A stretch of DNA of 64,000 nt from contig NC_063171.1 of the NCBI RefSeq assembly GCF_023159225.1, positions 2,585,501 to 2,649,500 on the forward strand, written 5' to 3'. Within the stretch, counting starts at the first letter, position 1. Each line of letters opens with the position of its first letter. A program made the translations under genes and the position numbers. The notes beneath the pieces are model-generated. The model searched no databases and was not told the origin of the DNA. It was given only the letters and a program-made list of their open reading frames with translations. The stretch is from Perognathus longimembris pacificus (lineage: Eukaryota; Chordata; Mammalia; Rodentia; Heteromyidae). Positions 43,326 to 55,496 of this stretch are shown here, piece after piece.

Positions 43326-43724
43326 TTTCAGCTCTAAGTATATTTTTGATATGAGATCCTTTTCTGTTGTATAGCAAGTGAAGATCTTCTCCCAAGCTGT
43401 GGGCTTTCTATTTCTCTTGATAGCTATGCCATTTGCCATGAAGAAACTCTTCAGTTTAATGCAATCCCATTTATCCAGACTTTCTTTGATTTCTTCTGTT
43501 TCTCGATCTTTATTAAGAAAGTTTTGACCTGTGGCAATGAGCCCTAGCATAGCCCCTATTCCTTCCTGCAATATTTTCAGGGTATCTGCTCTTAATTCAA
43601 TGTCTTTCATCCATTTGGAGTTGATTCTGGGACAAGGTGATATATAAGGATCTAACTTCAGTTTTCTACATATGTATAGCCAGTTCTGCCAGCACCATTT
43701 GTTGAAGAGGCTATCTTCTTCCAT
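43326..43724 (-). pseudogene. L1 ORF2 segment (inverted part), open 133 codons
   Basis: From [15 protein letters not shown] to KIYLELKK, colinear with the ORF2 region between the RT thumb and the C-terminal Cys-rich domain. After LELKK the frame runs on into unrelated flanking sequence (CVTFVIYF...). Part of the L1 above, not a gene. Confidence 0.88.
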
Positions 43725-44073
43725 CTGATATTTTTGGCTCCCTAATCAATGATAAGGTGGCCATAGGCCTGTAGTATCATTTCTGGATTTTCAATTCTAT
43801 TCCATTGTTCCTCTGGCCTGTTCATGTGCCAGTACGAAGCTGTTTTTATAATGATGGCTTCATAATAGAGTTGGAAGTTTGCTATTGATATTTCTCCAGA
43901 AAATCAAACCCTCCTGAAAACTAATCCTCAAAGAAACAACCACCACACTTATAAGTGGTGTAAAGAATTAAAAAGAGACTTCTCTGGAGATGAAATAAGA
44001 ATGGTCAATAGACACATGAAGAAATGGTCAACATTTCTGGCCATAAAAGAAATGCAAATCAAAACATCATTGA

Positions 44074-44288
44074 TGGGGCTGGGGATATAGCCTAGTGGCA
44101 AGAGTGCCTGCCTCGGATACACGAGGCCCTAGGTTCGATTCCCCAGCACCACATATACAGAAAACGGCCAGAAGCGGCGCTGTGGCTCAAGTGGCAGAGT
44201 GCTAGCCTTGAGCGGGAAGAAGCCAGGGACAGTGCTCAGGCCCTGAGTCCAAGGCCCAGGACTGGCCAAAAAAAAAAAAAAAAAAAAA
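44074..44288 (+). mobile_element. IDL-Geo SINE, young, in L1 ORF2
   Basis: Complete dimer close to consensus, with 13-bp perfect duplication AAAACATCATTGA (44061-44073 and 44289-44301) and a long A-tail. It retains several CpGs (GAAAACGGCC, AGAAGCGGCGC). Inserted into the codons for QIKTSLR of the host L1. Confidence 0.95.
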
Positions 44289-45262
44289 AAAACATCATTG
44301 AGATTCCGCCTCACTCACTTCAGTGGCCACTATCGAACAAACAAAATATAATACATGCTGGCCAGATGTGACCAAAAGGGAATGCTGCTACACTGTTGGT
44401 GGGAATGTAAACTTGTTCAACCACTCTGGAAAGCTGTATAGAGGTTCCTCAAAAAAACTAAACATAGATCCTCTCTGTGACCCAGCAATCCCACTCAAAT
44501 GATCCCAAACAATGTCACACAAAAGCTACCCAGCACAATCATGTTCATTGGAGCATTATTTACCATAGCTAAGATATAGAATCAACTCAGATGCCCCTCA
44601 CTACATGAATGGATCAAAAAATGTGATATATACACACAATGGAATTCTATGCATCCATCAGAAAAATGACATCATAAGGAAATGGAAAAACTTGGAAAAA
44701 ATGATATTAAGTGAAGTAAGCCAGACTCAAAGAAATATAGTCTCCATGGTTTCCCTCATTTGTAATAATTAGCAAATGCCTAGGATAGTCCTAGCAGAGG
44801 TTCACAAGAGCCCATTAGCTATGCACATATGACTACATAAAATTATGCCAATCAAAATGAACTCCACAGTATAGAAACAAGAGGTTATTTTTGTTGTTTT
44901 GTTTTTCTATTTCTTAGTTTACTGTTTAGGTATTCCTTTTGTCTTTTTTTCTCCTCTGGTTTATGCCCCATGGTCACTGTTTCTGATTTTGGTACCCTTT
45001 GTTTGTATATGTTTATCTGCTTTGTGGAAGGGAAAGAGAATCACAAAAATGATGGAACAGAGGGTAAACAAATGCAACAGCAATACTCACTGAAAAATCT
45101 TGGAAATGAACTTTACAACTTAGGGAGCAAGGGAGTCCAGGGAAGGAAAGCAGGAGTAAAGGGGGAGGGGTAACAATGCTCAGAAAGAAATGTACACATT
45201 ACATTGCTTATGTAACCATAACCCCTCTGTACATCACCTTTAATATAAAATTTTAAAAAAAG

Positions 45263-47385
45263 TTTAAGTGGAATAACTCTAAAAATTACAAAATTACATG
45301 TTTTTCAAAAATATTTTACCTGATGATGATGTGTGCATATGTGGTAGTGTTGAGGAAGGTGTGACTGTTGTGGGTATGTGATATGTGTTTCTGTGCTCTA
45401 TGTCTAGTAGTGACATGTGCTGGTATCATGTGTGTGTGTGTTGTTATGAAACTATTATAGATTCATCTTTGTCTTTGGAGCCAGTAATCCTCTCTCCTTT
45501 ACAAAGGTTTTAAATATCCTCTAAGATTTAAATCGTGTCTGTGAAAGGACCTGTACAGTATAACTGTTGCCGTTGGCATCAGTGTGTGGTGGGAATTAGA
45601 GGAGGAAACCAAATCCCAAGGACTATTCTAAGATGTGTATTTTAGTCAGGCAGAGACATAAATATGGAAGTGTGATATCATAAGACAAGAAAAGGTAGCA
45701 TGATATACATAGCCACAATTCTACATTCTCCATCGAAGAACGTCCTTCTTATAGACATGTGTCTAGGCTCCCCATCTCTGAGTAGCTACCTGTCTGTATC
45801 CAGCTCCCTCCACCAGACCCCTAATTCCAACCAAGTCTTACCCCACTGAGGATCACTAAGCAGTAATCTGTTTAGCTTTCTCTCACCTGCCTCCTGTCCT
45901 CATATTCCTGTGTCCAGTGTAATTTCATGTTGAGTCAATGACATCACCACTCCCACATATATCTTACCTATTCCACTTCTATCAAGCTTATCCAAAAAAG
46001 TCTGAAACTTAGTAAAACTATTAACTAACCACAAATGATGCTCTTTCTTCTGTTGCTAAACATATGGAGAAAATTTCAGAGCACCTGCACTCACATTATA
46101 GTCATGGCCCCAACTTCAGTCCTACTATACTTCCTGAGCTAACCTCTTTAGCTCTTAGATCAAATATCTTGGTTTATCTATCATTCTCTCTATATCACTA
46201 CTTTCTCTCTCATCTTCATCCTAAATACCCCCTACAAGTTCATCAAGGCAAGCAGGAAAAATAAGATTCCCTGACTCTGCAACCCATCTCCCACCTACAC
46301 ATATTGCTACCTACCTTCTGTTGTCCCTCTTGCCACTGGGGATGAATACTCAGTCCAAACTGAAGTCAGTAAATTCCATTCCTGCAATTGGTCCAGATCT
46401 CCCCACTGCTCCAAAGCATGTGATCACCTCTCATTGTCTTCTCTGCAGCTCTGTCAAGATTTCCACACTCGATTAGATCATTACTCTCACATAAAATCAT
46501 CCTAAAATCTCTCAACTGTATATCCTCCAGATTCCATTCTCTTTCCTCTCCCACCCATGAGGACATCATCCTGAGAATTTGCAACCCCTTCCCCATAAAT
46601 TTTTTCCTTCAGTTTGCAAATATTCTGCAATTTCGTTCACTGATAGGAGAAAAGAGTTTTATATAGTTCTACAATGCCACTTACTATTCCAAGGTAAACT
46701 AGAAAATGCCCAGGAATAGTGTTTAACATCATAGCCCCCACTTTCTCCAGAATCCATATTTCATATTTCGTTAAACCCAACAACCAGTTCTCATAGAACT
46801 TAAACACACCAGCAGCATTTAATATTTGGTATTTAACCATCTGAAAATCTGGAGTCAGTCCTTATGTGGTGAGGCCACAATTTTTTCCATAAAACCAGGC
46901 ATACACAAGAATGAACACACAGATTCACATGGAGGTCCTACTGCCCTGGTCATAGCAGGCACTTCCATTTGTCTATGTTTTGCTATTCTTTTCTCCATTA
47001 TTACTCTGACTCCTAGCATTGGAATATAGGTTTTCTTCTAGGTGAAGTAATTTCCTTTTATCAGTACTATCATAGTTTATCACAGTTTTACTGAGTGAAT
47101 ACTAAATAGGTAAAATTAAGATTTAAATTTAGTAAATTTCCCTGTGGATAAAAATAGATGTTTAATTAGCAGTGGCAAATCAAACAAGGTATCGAGCTAT
47201 AAAATGAATATTCCATATATGTATTTATTCATATATAGTATGTATAACTTGTTTCCAAAATTAATTAGAGGGAGCTGATATGTATATGCTATTATAATTT
47301 GTAAACTGAGCATGGAACCTTCTATTTCTTATGAGAGAAAGAAATGAATTTTTTAAAATAAACTATGAGTTATCATTCAAAAAAA
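45263..47385. other. Unassigned DNA
   Basis: No coding region supported. 45310-45450 is TG-rich low complexity. 45700-46600 is pyrimidine-rich and may be an old decayed repeat, but I cannot place it in a family. Confidence 0.35.
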
Positions 47386-48085
47386 GGAGGGCAAGTAGAT
47401 GAATGAATCAGGAAAATGTGATACATATACATAATGGAATTTTATGCCTCTATCAGAAAGAATGACATTGCCCCATTCATAAGGAAATGGAAGGACTTGG
47501 AAAAAAATTATACTAAGTGAAGTGAGCCAGACCCAAAGAAACATGGACTCTATGGTTTCCTTCATAGGGAATAATTAGTACAGGCTTAGGCTAGTCACAG
47601 CAGAGGATCACAAGAGCCCAATAGTTATGCCCTTATGAATACATAAGATGATGCTAACTGAAATGAACTCCATGTTATGGAAACGAGTGTTATATCACTG
47701 TTCTAATTACTTTCAACATGCCATGTGAAACCGTAGCTTCTTTTCTTCATGATCCTTTTATATCGCCTTCCTGTGGTTGTCCTCATGCTATCACTGTATC
47801 TCATCTGAGTACCCTGAATACTGTATACACTGGTATTAGAACTAGGGAAGAGAAAGGGAATATCAAAATCGAGAGACAAAGAATAAAAAGACAAATGACT
47901 CCAAAAGCAATATTTACAAAACCATTTAGTGTAAATGAACTGAACAACTCATGGGGGGAAAAGGAAAGGGGAAGGAGGGAGGGGGGAAATGAGGGAGGAG
48001 GTAACAGATTGTACACAAAATGTACCCACTGCCTTACGTATGAAACTGTAACCCCTCTGTATTTCACTTTGGCAATAAATAAGTA
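47386..48085 (+). mobile_element. L1 3' end (ORF2 tail and 3' UTR)
   Basis: Begins at the WIRKM-like codons ('GATGAATGAATCAGGAAAATGTG'), includes the ORF2 end ('CATGGACTCTATGGTTTCC'), the 3' UTR, the G-rich tract (47950-48000), 'ATGAAACTGTAACCCCTCTGTATTTCACTTTGGCAATAAAT'. 5'-truncated, with no clear duplication. Confidence 0.9.
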
Positions 48086-48182
48086 ATTATTCAGAAAAAA
48101 ATAGAATATGTTATAAGTTTTGGGAAAAAAAAGAGGAGGGCAGAGAATAGATTGAAAAGTCTTTCTTTAAAAATATGGACTA

Positions 48183-48868
48183 ACACCAGCACAACTATGT
48201 TCATCGCAGTACAATTTGTCATGGCTAAAATATGGTACCACCCAGATGCCCCTCAGTAGATGAGTGGATCAGGAAAATTTGGTACATATACACAATGGAA
48301 TTCTGTGCCTCTATCAGAACGAATGACATCACCCCATTCATAAGGAAATGGAAGGACCTGGAAAAAATCATATTAAGTGAAGTGAGCCAGATCCAAAGAA
48401 ACATGGACTCTATGGTTTCCCTCATAAGGAACAATTACTCTACATCTAGGATAGTCTTAGCAGAAGATCACAATAGCTCAAGAGCTATGCCAACATGCCA
48501 TGTGAAACCACGTCCTTCTTTTTTTTTTTTTTTTTTTTTTTGTATTCCCTTCCCATGATTTTACCGTGGATATCACTGTAACTGATCTTAGTACCTGGAT
48601 CTTGTATATATGTGTATTGGAACTAAGAAAGGGAAAGGGAATACCAAAATCAAGAGACAAAGGATAAAAAGACAAACCAATGCAACAGCAATACTTACAA
48701 AACTATACAGTGTAAACCAACTGTACAACTCATGGAGGGGAGAGTGAAATGGGGAGGGGGGAGGAAGGGGAAAAATGAGGGCGGAGATAAGAAGTTGGAG
48801 AAGAAATGTACTCACTCCATCACATATGAAACTGTAACCCCTCTGTACTTCACTTTGACAATAAAAAA
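48183..48868 (+). mobile_element. L1 3' end (ORF2 tail and 3' UTR)
   Basis: Starts upstream of the previous copy's start ('CACCAGCACAACTATGTTCATCGC', i.e. MFI..QFV), continues through PDAPQ-type codons, the 3' UTR and the G-rich tract to 'CTCTGTACTTCACTTTGACAATAAAAA'. A T-run of about 27 at 48514-48541 replaces a shorter T-rich spot present in its relatives. About 115 bp of its 3' UTR are missing relative to the copy at 47386. Confidence 0.9.
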
Positions 48869-48965
48869 TGGGCTAATAATTTGTTTTATTTTAATACATT
48901 AAAAAACATACCACTGTTTTCAGTGATAATGTTAAGGTATGTTTCAGTTTATAGAAGCCAAAGAA

Positions 48966-49074
48966 TTTTTTTTGTGCCTGTACTGGAGCTTGAACTCAGA
49001 GTCTCACACTCTTTCTTGGCTTTTCCAATCAATATTAGTGCTCTACTACTTGAGCCATACATCAACTTTCAGAT
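48966..49074 (-). mobile_element. B1-Geo SINE, part 1 of 3 (nested host)
   Basis: Geo half on the minus strand: 'GTACTGGAGCTTGAACTCAGAG', 'CTCTACTACTTGAGCCATAC'. Interrupted at 49074 by another SINE. Short remnant at 49274-49299, then the B1 half at 50389-50497. Confidence 0.75.
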
Positions 49075-49273
49075 TTTTTTTCCTGCCTGTCATGGAGCTT
49101 TAACTCAGGGCCTTGGCACTGCTCCTGAGCTTTTTTGCTCAAGGATAGTTCTCTACCACTTTTAGCCACAGTTGCACTTCTAAGATTTTAGGTGGTTAAC
49201 TGGAGATAAGTCTTATGGACTTTGCTGCCATGAAGAGCAGCTAGGATTATGGGCATAAACCACGAGTGCCCAG
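49075..49273 (-). mobile_element. B1-Geo SINE inserted in the host SINE
   Basis: Complete dimer: 'CATGGAGCTTTAACTCAGGGCC' to 'AGCTAGGATTATGGGCATAAACCACG'. An imperfect duplication ATCAACTTTCAG (49061-49072) / ATCACTTTCAG (49274-49284) flanks it. Confidence 0.85.
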
Positions 49274-49299
49274 ATCACTTTCAGCTTTTTGCTCATGTA

Positions 49300-50388
49300 A
49301 CCTAAAAAGAGACTTATCTGAAGAGGACATGAGAATGGCCAAGAGACACATGAAGAAGTGCTCTACATCACTGGCCATAAAAGAAATGTAAATCAAAAAC
49401 ATTGAGATTCCACCCAGTAAGACTATCCATTATCAGGAAAATTAATAATAACAAATGCTGGAGGGGATGTGGCCAAAAGGGAACCCTACTATATTGTTGG
49501 TAGGAATGTAAACTTGTTCAACCCCTCTGGGAAGCAGTATGGAGGTTCCTCAGAAGCCTAAACGTAGAGCTCCCCTATGACCCAGAAGCCCCACTTTGGG
49601 GCATCTACCCAAAAGATTACAAGCAAGACCACACTAAAGGCACCAGCACAACTATGTTCATCACAACACAATTTGTCATTACTAAAATATGGAACCAACC
49701 CAGATGCCCCTCAGTAGACAAGTGGAGCAAGAAAATGTGGTACATATACACAATGGAATTCTATGCCTCTATCAGAAAGAACAACATTGCCCCATTCAGA
49801 ATGAAATGGAAGGACTTAGAAAAAATCATAAGTGAACTAAGCCAGACCCAAAGAAACATGAAATCTATGGTTTCCCCATAGGGAATAATTAGTACACCTC
49901 TAGAATAGGCGTAGCAGAAGATCACAATAGCTCAATAGCTATGCCTGTATGAACATATAAGCTAATACTAAGCAAAATGAACTCCATGTTATGGAAATAA
50001 GTGGTGTATCATTGTTGTAGTTAATTTCAACATGCCATGTGAGGCCATATTTTTTTCTCTCATATTCCCTTCCTGTGGTCATACTCCTGCTATTACTGTA
50101 ACTGATCTTAGTACCCTAGATACTGTATATGCACGTATTGGAACTAGGGAAGGGAAAGGGAATACCAAAATCAAGAGACAAAGGATAAAAAGGTAAACCA
50201 CTACAATAGCGATACTTACAAAACCATTTGGTGTAAACCAACAGTACAACTCATGGGGAGGAGGGAACTGGGGAGGGGGGAAGATAGGGAAAATGAAGGA
50301 GAAGGTAACAAGTTGGATAAGAAATATACTTGCCTTACATATGAAACTGTAACCCCTCTGTACTTCATTTCAACAATAAAATTAAAAA
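49300..50388 (+). mobile_element. L1 3' end inserted in the same host SINE
   Basis: Begins 'CCTAAAAAGAGACTTATCTGAAG' (LKRDLSEED), covers ORF2 C-terminus (MKKCSTSLAIKEM; LLYCW-type Cys-rich motif; MFITTQFVITKIWNQPRCPSVDKWSKKMW), 3' UTR with the G-rich tract (50255-50285) and the terminal block with AATAAAA. Truncated at its 5' end. CTCATGTA (49292-49299) and CTCATATA (50395-50402) may be remnants of the duplication. Confidence 0.9.
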
Positions 50389-50497
50389 AAAGAATCTCAT
50401 ATACTTTTCTGCCCAGGTTTGATTTGAACCTTGTTCTTTAGATCTCAGCCTCCAGAATAGCTTAAGAATACTGTGTGAGCCAGCAGCACCCAGCCCA
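50389..50497 (-). mobile_element. B1-Geo SINE, part 3 of 3 (B1 half)
   Basis: 'AGAATCTCATATACTTTTCTGCCCAGG', 'AGATCTCAGCCTCCAGAATAGC', 'GTGTGAGCCAGCAGCACCCAGCCC': the minus-strand B1 half that completes the copy beginning at 48966. Confidence 0.8.
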
Positions 50498-52243
50498 AAG
50501 AATTTTTAACTTCAATAGTGAACATCTGAACTGAGCTTCTACTCTCTTTGGTGTACCTAAGTTTCTTACCAGTTATATTATATCAAAAGAAAACTACCAC
50601 ATACTCAATACATTATAGGAACCTGCAAATAATACAAAAAGACATTTTGAAACATTTTACTGTTGCCAGATTAGCATACAAACAAAATTTCCCCTCCCCC
50701 TACTCAAATTTATAGTCAAGACATGCTAACCTCTCTACCTACTTACATCTATCTACAAATTTTCATTGAAAAAAAAAAAACGAGAAGAAAGACACCTTTT
50801 AATTCCTGGTAAGAATGTAATTTTGATGATGAGATTGGTTATAGCCTGGAACAAGCTTTCCAAGGAAGTGGAGAATGCTTTGAGACCATTAAAATCAAAC
50901 CACACAAAACAGTGGAAAATGTGCTATAGTTAAAGGGAAAATGCTGCCTAGATCCCTGGAGGCTGCTGCAGAAAGCTGAATAGGTCTTTTCAATCTCAAA
51001 CTATTATGATTCTATGTAACTATTCTGAGAATAGATGAAAGGAGTGGTTTTTCTATCCATGTTGAGCTTCTATTAGCCCCTTGAGCAAACAGAGATTTTT
51101 CAGAAAGTGTGAGTTCTCTGTGTGTTACTGAAATGACCTTGTTTAATTTCCTCATAAAAATGGCAATCTAATAATAGCTACATCCCCTAATATTAACAAG
51201 GCTGCAAAGTTATACAAGTTACAATAATTCTCTTTTGCTTGGACAGCAAAATCCTTCAATGTCCTTGATTTCCTTTGCCCAACACACCACCCTATAGACT
51301 CTATATTTGCTTTTTTTGATTTCCCATTTTCCAGTCACCCTGAGACAAAGCTGCAGTGTGGAGTGAAGAAATTGAAAGGGGAGAGAGGACATGCCTGCCA
51401 CCCCACCATGAGCAAATCCACTGAACTGTAAATCTACCCTGCATTTAATTACTCAACAAGATGGCACAGGGATAAGGTCTCCAGAGGGTTGTCCTATCCT
51501 GAATGATTGAGTCTGCTGGCAGTAATAAGCTTTTCTGCAGCTAAGCCAAAAGGTTAAAACTATATACAGAACTTCAAGGCAAGCATTGTTTGGAAACTGC
51601 TGCAAAACCACAAGAATTACAGGAGCTTCTTTTAAATGAACACCTTGGTTTCAAACCTTCCATTAAGGAAGAAGCGTGTCCTCAAGCAAATTTACAAGTG
51701 GTTGGGTCAGTCATGGGGTAGAAAGTGAGTCTTCCCCTTGCCAACTTGTACCATATTAACTTGTATTTATACAATGAAAACAGAAAATGATGGGACTTAT
51801 GAGATGAATAAACAATTCCCACTTAGAGCAGAAAAATGAAACTGTTTTCTTTCTGATTCATTACAGAAGGCAAATGGGAAAGTGACAAATAGACTTTGTT
51901 CTCCATCAATGATGGGAGGGGAATTTGTGTTGGGAGCCAAATTTCCAAAGGCAAGCATAATGGGCTTACCAGCAAAACTGTTCACACCCCCTCAGAGACC
52001 ACAAAGCCCTGCAGCTGTAATTTCAGCAACACACATGTGTATAAATCAAGTAATTGCACACCTAACCACTTGAGGCTGTGTGCCTGGGTTTTTCTTTCAG
52101 GTGCCTGAGGCACTTGAGATATTTGCCTTTGAAAACAAGGTTTAGTTTAATTGACAGGATATTATCAAATTCAAGCTGACTCTTATGGACAAATCTCAGA
52201 AAAGGAAGGTAACATACAGCATTGAGCAGTAGCCATGAATCTA
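50498..52243. other. Unique DNA; possible conserved element 51470-52085
   Basis: No recognised repeat or gene. 51470-52085 is GC-balanced and non-repetitive, with clusters such as CTGGCAGTAATAAGC, GGAATTTGTGTTGGGAGCC and AATCAAGTAATTGC. The strong candidates for conserved non-coding DNA in this window are this segment and 37320-37830. The short frames here (51219-51401, 51797-52108) show no family resemblance. Confidence 0.35.
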
Positions 52244-52253
52244 TCTTATATAT

Positions 52254-52369
52254 TTTTTTTAATTTTATTTTATTGTAATGTACAGAGGGATTACAGTTAC
52301 ATACATAAATTAGTAAGTACATTTCTTGTCAAACTTGTTACCCCCTCCCTCATTTTTCTCCCACCTTCC
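52254..52369 (-). mobile_element. L1 3' end, about 116 bp, with 10-bp duplication
   Basis: T-run (A-tail in reverse), 'TTGTAATGTACAGAGGGATTACAGTTACATAC', 'TTGTTACCCCCTCCCTCATTTTTCTCCC'. TCTTATATAT is at 52244-52253 and 52370-52379. One of the shortest L1 insertions here. Confidence 0.88.
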
Positions 52370-54011
52370 TCTTATATATCTTACATATGTTAAGCAAGGT
52401 TCTTACAGTGGAATGAATTTTAAAATACAGAAATTAAAATGATAATTGATGTCTAGTTAATAAAAATATTTTTTCAGAACATCAAGAAAGCAATACTATT
52501 TTGGCACACTATTGCTATTTACTGAGTGGAGAGGGTGTGTGTGTGTATGTGTATGTGTGTGTCTGTGTGTGTGTGTGTGTAAATGAGAAGGAAGAGAGAA
52601 ATGAAGAAAAAAGAAATGAAGCCTGGTGTGTACTAGCTAGAGGAATATACAGGTTCACATTTTTGTGCTGCTGCTGAAAGAGCTCCAGAAGACATTCAAA
52701 GAGCCTAGGACAGCAGCATTATGACAACATAAAATCAGCTTTGGGCTGAGCTTAGGCTGTAATTCTTTAAGGAGAGACTCAAGTTGGAGAAGTTATAGAA
52801 TGGATATATTCATTTCCAGGCCTCTAAATGAGTTTTAAAGATTCCATAAAAGTAAAACTAATGCTGAACCATTTCACCTCCCATTTTGTTCCAGTTCTAC
52901 ACACCCATGTCTACAACTCTTAAGAGAGAAAAATTTTATAAAGATAGTGAAAGGTTACAAACCAGGACATTTCTAAATCAACGATTACAAAACTCAGTAG
53001 CAAGCAATAAGATACTCTAAGCAGTGTCTCCCATTTTACTTACTTCATCTTTAAAGCATTTGCTATTATTGCTGCCCAACAAAGAATTGATAGAGTTTGT
53101 AAATGGGCTGAGAAATTCTACAATAGTGCTCTTTGCATATAGTTCATATTTTACTACTGAAAATAAATAGAATCATAAACCTTTTCAACCTCTAAAAAAC
53201 AGAAGGGTATATGGAAAATATAGGTAAATAAATCTTACAGTAAAATGTCCCATAAAGATACTTCTTGAGACAAAAGTCAGTAGTCCACCAAGGCAAGAGA
53301 AAATGAGAACTCTATGTAAGAATTTCACCTAAAACAACATTTGTAAAATTTAACCAGTCTTTTCAGGCCAAATTTCCAATAAGTCTTATTTTTACAAAGT
53401 AACTATCAAAGAAGCTCATTCTATCTGCCTGTAAGGCTAGCCAGAAATAACATTTCAAGATGACAGCCACAAAATTTAAACTCTTCTCTTTTAATGACTT
53501 GCAGATTTTTTATTATTATTAAAAACTTTAATCAAAGGCCTGGTTTTAAAACTTGTAGAACTAGCATACTCCTTTTGCTTTGTTATCAAGAAATCTGCAA
53601 ATGTATTAGGTGTTTATGGCCTATTAAAGAGCCATTAGGCCATAAAAATAATTTACCCATAAAAATGTTGAGGGAAGGTGAAATGTACAATGTCTAAACT
53701 ACAATGCTGTCACTGTATGAAGGCCTGGTAAAAAAAAAGCTTTTGATTTCTTTTCCACTGGACAAACATATTAAGTTCCATAGGCTAAAAAAAACTTTAG
53801 TCTAATATAGGGGAAGTGTTATAAAACAAATGCCTACCACAGGCTGTGCATTTAACATCCTATCTGTGTACCAGGATGGCAGAGCACAGAGGTACTGCCA
53901 TCAACCCTGTTATTTATTCATATTCTGGTCTTTTCTTAAGAACACACTTTGAATATTATAAGCCTGGTTTTGAAGCACTTTGAACATCGTAAAATGCAAT
54001 GTCTGTGGAAG
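52370..54011. other. Unique DNA with (GT)n at 52535-52580
   Basis: Apart from the (GT/AT) microsatellite at 52535-52580, no repeat or gene recognised. 53400-53700 contains several TAAAGAGCC/TTAAAACTTT-type blocks and could be conserved. Confidence 0.35.
52535..52580. repeat. (GT)n microsatellite
   Basis: GT run with AT and CT interruptions. Confidence 0.95.
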
Positions 54012-54105
54012 TGGAGATCAGCTCAAGTTGTCCAAGTCCAGCCTTGAGCAAAACTGCCCAGAGTAAGCACAAGTTCGAGCCACCGTACTGGCACAAAAAT
54101 ACAAC
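54012..54105 (+). mobile_element. Geo SINE monomer, diverged
   Basis: 'AGATCAGCTCAAGTTGTCCAAGTCC', 'CCTTGAGCAAAACTGCCC', 'CAAGTTCGAGCCACC', 'TACTGGCAC', short A-tail. Confidence 0.7.
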
Positions 54106-54967
54106 GTGTTATATTATAAAATCATTTAATGAGGAGAGTGATTCATCCTCCTCCCAGTTCTAATTTGCCCTGACTGTGTGAAATGGAACCAGACCCTGAA
54201 GTTCTTTATAACCAAATGCCAAAACAATCTTGTAGGTGCCCTCTGAGTATTAATGAAAAGCAGATACAGAAACACAGTTCCTGGAACACAGATAGGTTGA
54301 GTAAGCATCTCCTAAAGCAATAATTCTCTACTTTGGAAGACAAATGTTGGCATGTTATAGGAAGAACATCACAAATTTGAGGGTTATAAACTACAGTTAA
54401 ATATCTATTAATAAATAATACATATATAATAATTACATATATCAAGTAATACATACTAGAATTTTAAATTAATATTAAATTATTGTAGACCAGAAACTTA
54501 TTTAACTTAAAATTCCTTTACTCATTAAAAACATATTACAGCAGAATCAAGATTACTTCAATAATATATCACTCTAATTCTGTGTCCACAACTTTTCTCA
54601 TAAGAATCTTAGAAAAAAATATGAATATTTTACACATGTAAATGAAAGAGTTGTTTCGTAGCAGGGGAACATGTAAAACTTAGTTCCCCAAAGAAAACAT
54701 GACATTGTTTTCATTCTGTTAAAGGGAAAAAGAATCAATAGGCAGGCCTAATACAATATTGTTCTAATCAGCATATTACTTAAAGTCAGCTGAAAAAGCT
54801 TGTCTTCTAAATTGTGCTCACAGAGAGAAAAGAACAGATACATGAGAAAACTCTCCCAAATATTTTTGTCTTCCATACATGTCCACAAATATATTTGACT
54901 AATATATTTTTATCAATTTCACATTAATAATACTTCGTTAAATATGATTGCAGATACACAGTGCAAT
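54106..54967. other. Unassigned AT-rich DNA
   Basis: No gene or repeat recognised. Confidence 0.35.
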
Positions 54968-55175
54968 GCTGTGTAATACTAGCTGTAATACTAGCTAATT
55001 AGGTGGCTGAGATCTGAGGATCATAATTTGAAGCCAGCCTGGGAAGAAAAGTCCATGAAACTCATCTCCAATTAACCAGCCTGAAGCTAGAAATAGAGGT
55101 GTAGCTCAAGTGGTAGAGTGTCAAAAGATCTGAGGCTCTGAGTTCAATCCCCCAGTATGAACACAGAAAAAGAAA
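54968..55175 (+). mobile_element. B1-Geo SINE
   Basis: 'TGTAATACTAGCTAATTAGGTGGCTGAGATCTGAGGATC' (B1-like core), 'AAGCCAGCCTGGGAAGAAAAGTCC', 'CTCCAATTAACCAGCC' linker, 'GTGTAGCTCAAGTGGTAGAGTG' and 'CTGAGTTCAATCCCC' (shortened Geo half), A-rich tail. Confidence 0.85.
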
Positions 55176-55189
55176 ACTAAATTTGCTGG

Positions 55190-55455
55190 AATTCCATTTT
55201 AACAAATGGCTAGCTGGGATAGTAGGAGCCTATTACCCCCAACTACAGGGCTGACACAAGAGTTGGGCACAATGGCCTATGCATGCCTGACACTCCCAGC
55301 AATATGGAACAGCCCACGAAGGAGGGTTACAGCCTGGGACAGTCCAGGTTAAAAGCAAGATTCTACCTCAAAATGAGTGTGCAAAAGCATGTTGGAGGTG
55401 TGATAGGCCTCAACTGTAGAGTAGCTAATAGCAAACCTTGAGTTCCTGAGCCAGG

Positions 55456-55496
<41 letters not shown>

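Larger units (their letters stand above)
43326..45262 (+). mobile_element. L1 with 5' inversion (twin priming), carrying a SINE
   Basis: The 5' part (43326 to about 43905) lies on the minus strand and encodes [22 protein letters not shown] through KIYLELKK. The 3' part (about 43906-45262) lies on the plus strand and continues from the next ORF2 residues (NPQRNNHHTYKWCKELKRDF) through the C-terminus, 3' UTR and terminal block ('CATAACCCCTCTGTACATCACC') to an A-rich tail. This is the same arrangement as at 38613-40664. A clean target duplication is not visible. An IDL-Geo SINE interrupts ORF2 at 44074. Multiple stops. Confidence 0.9.
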
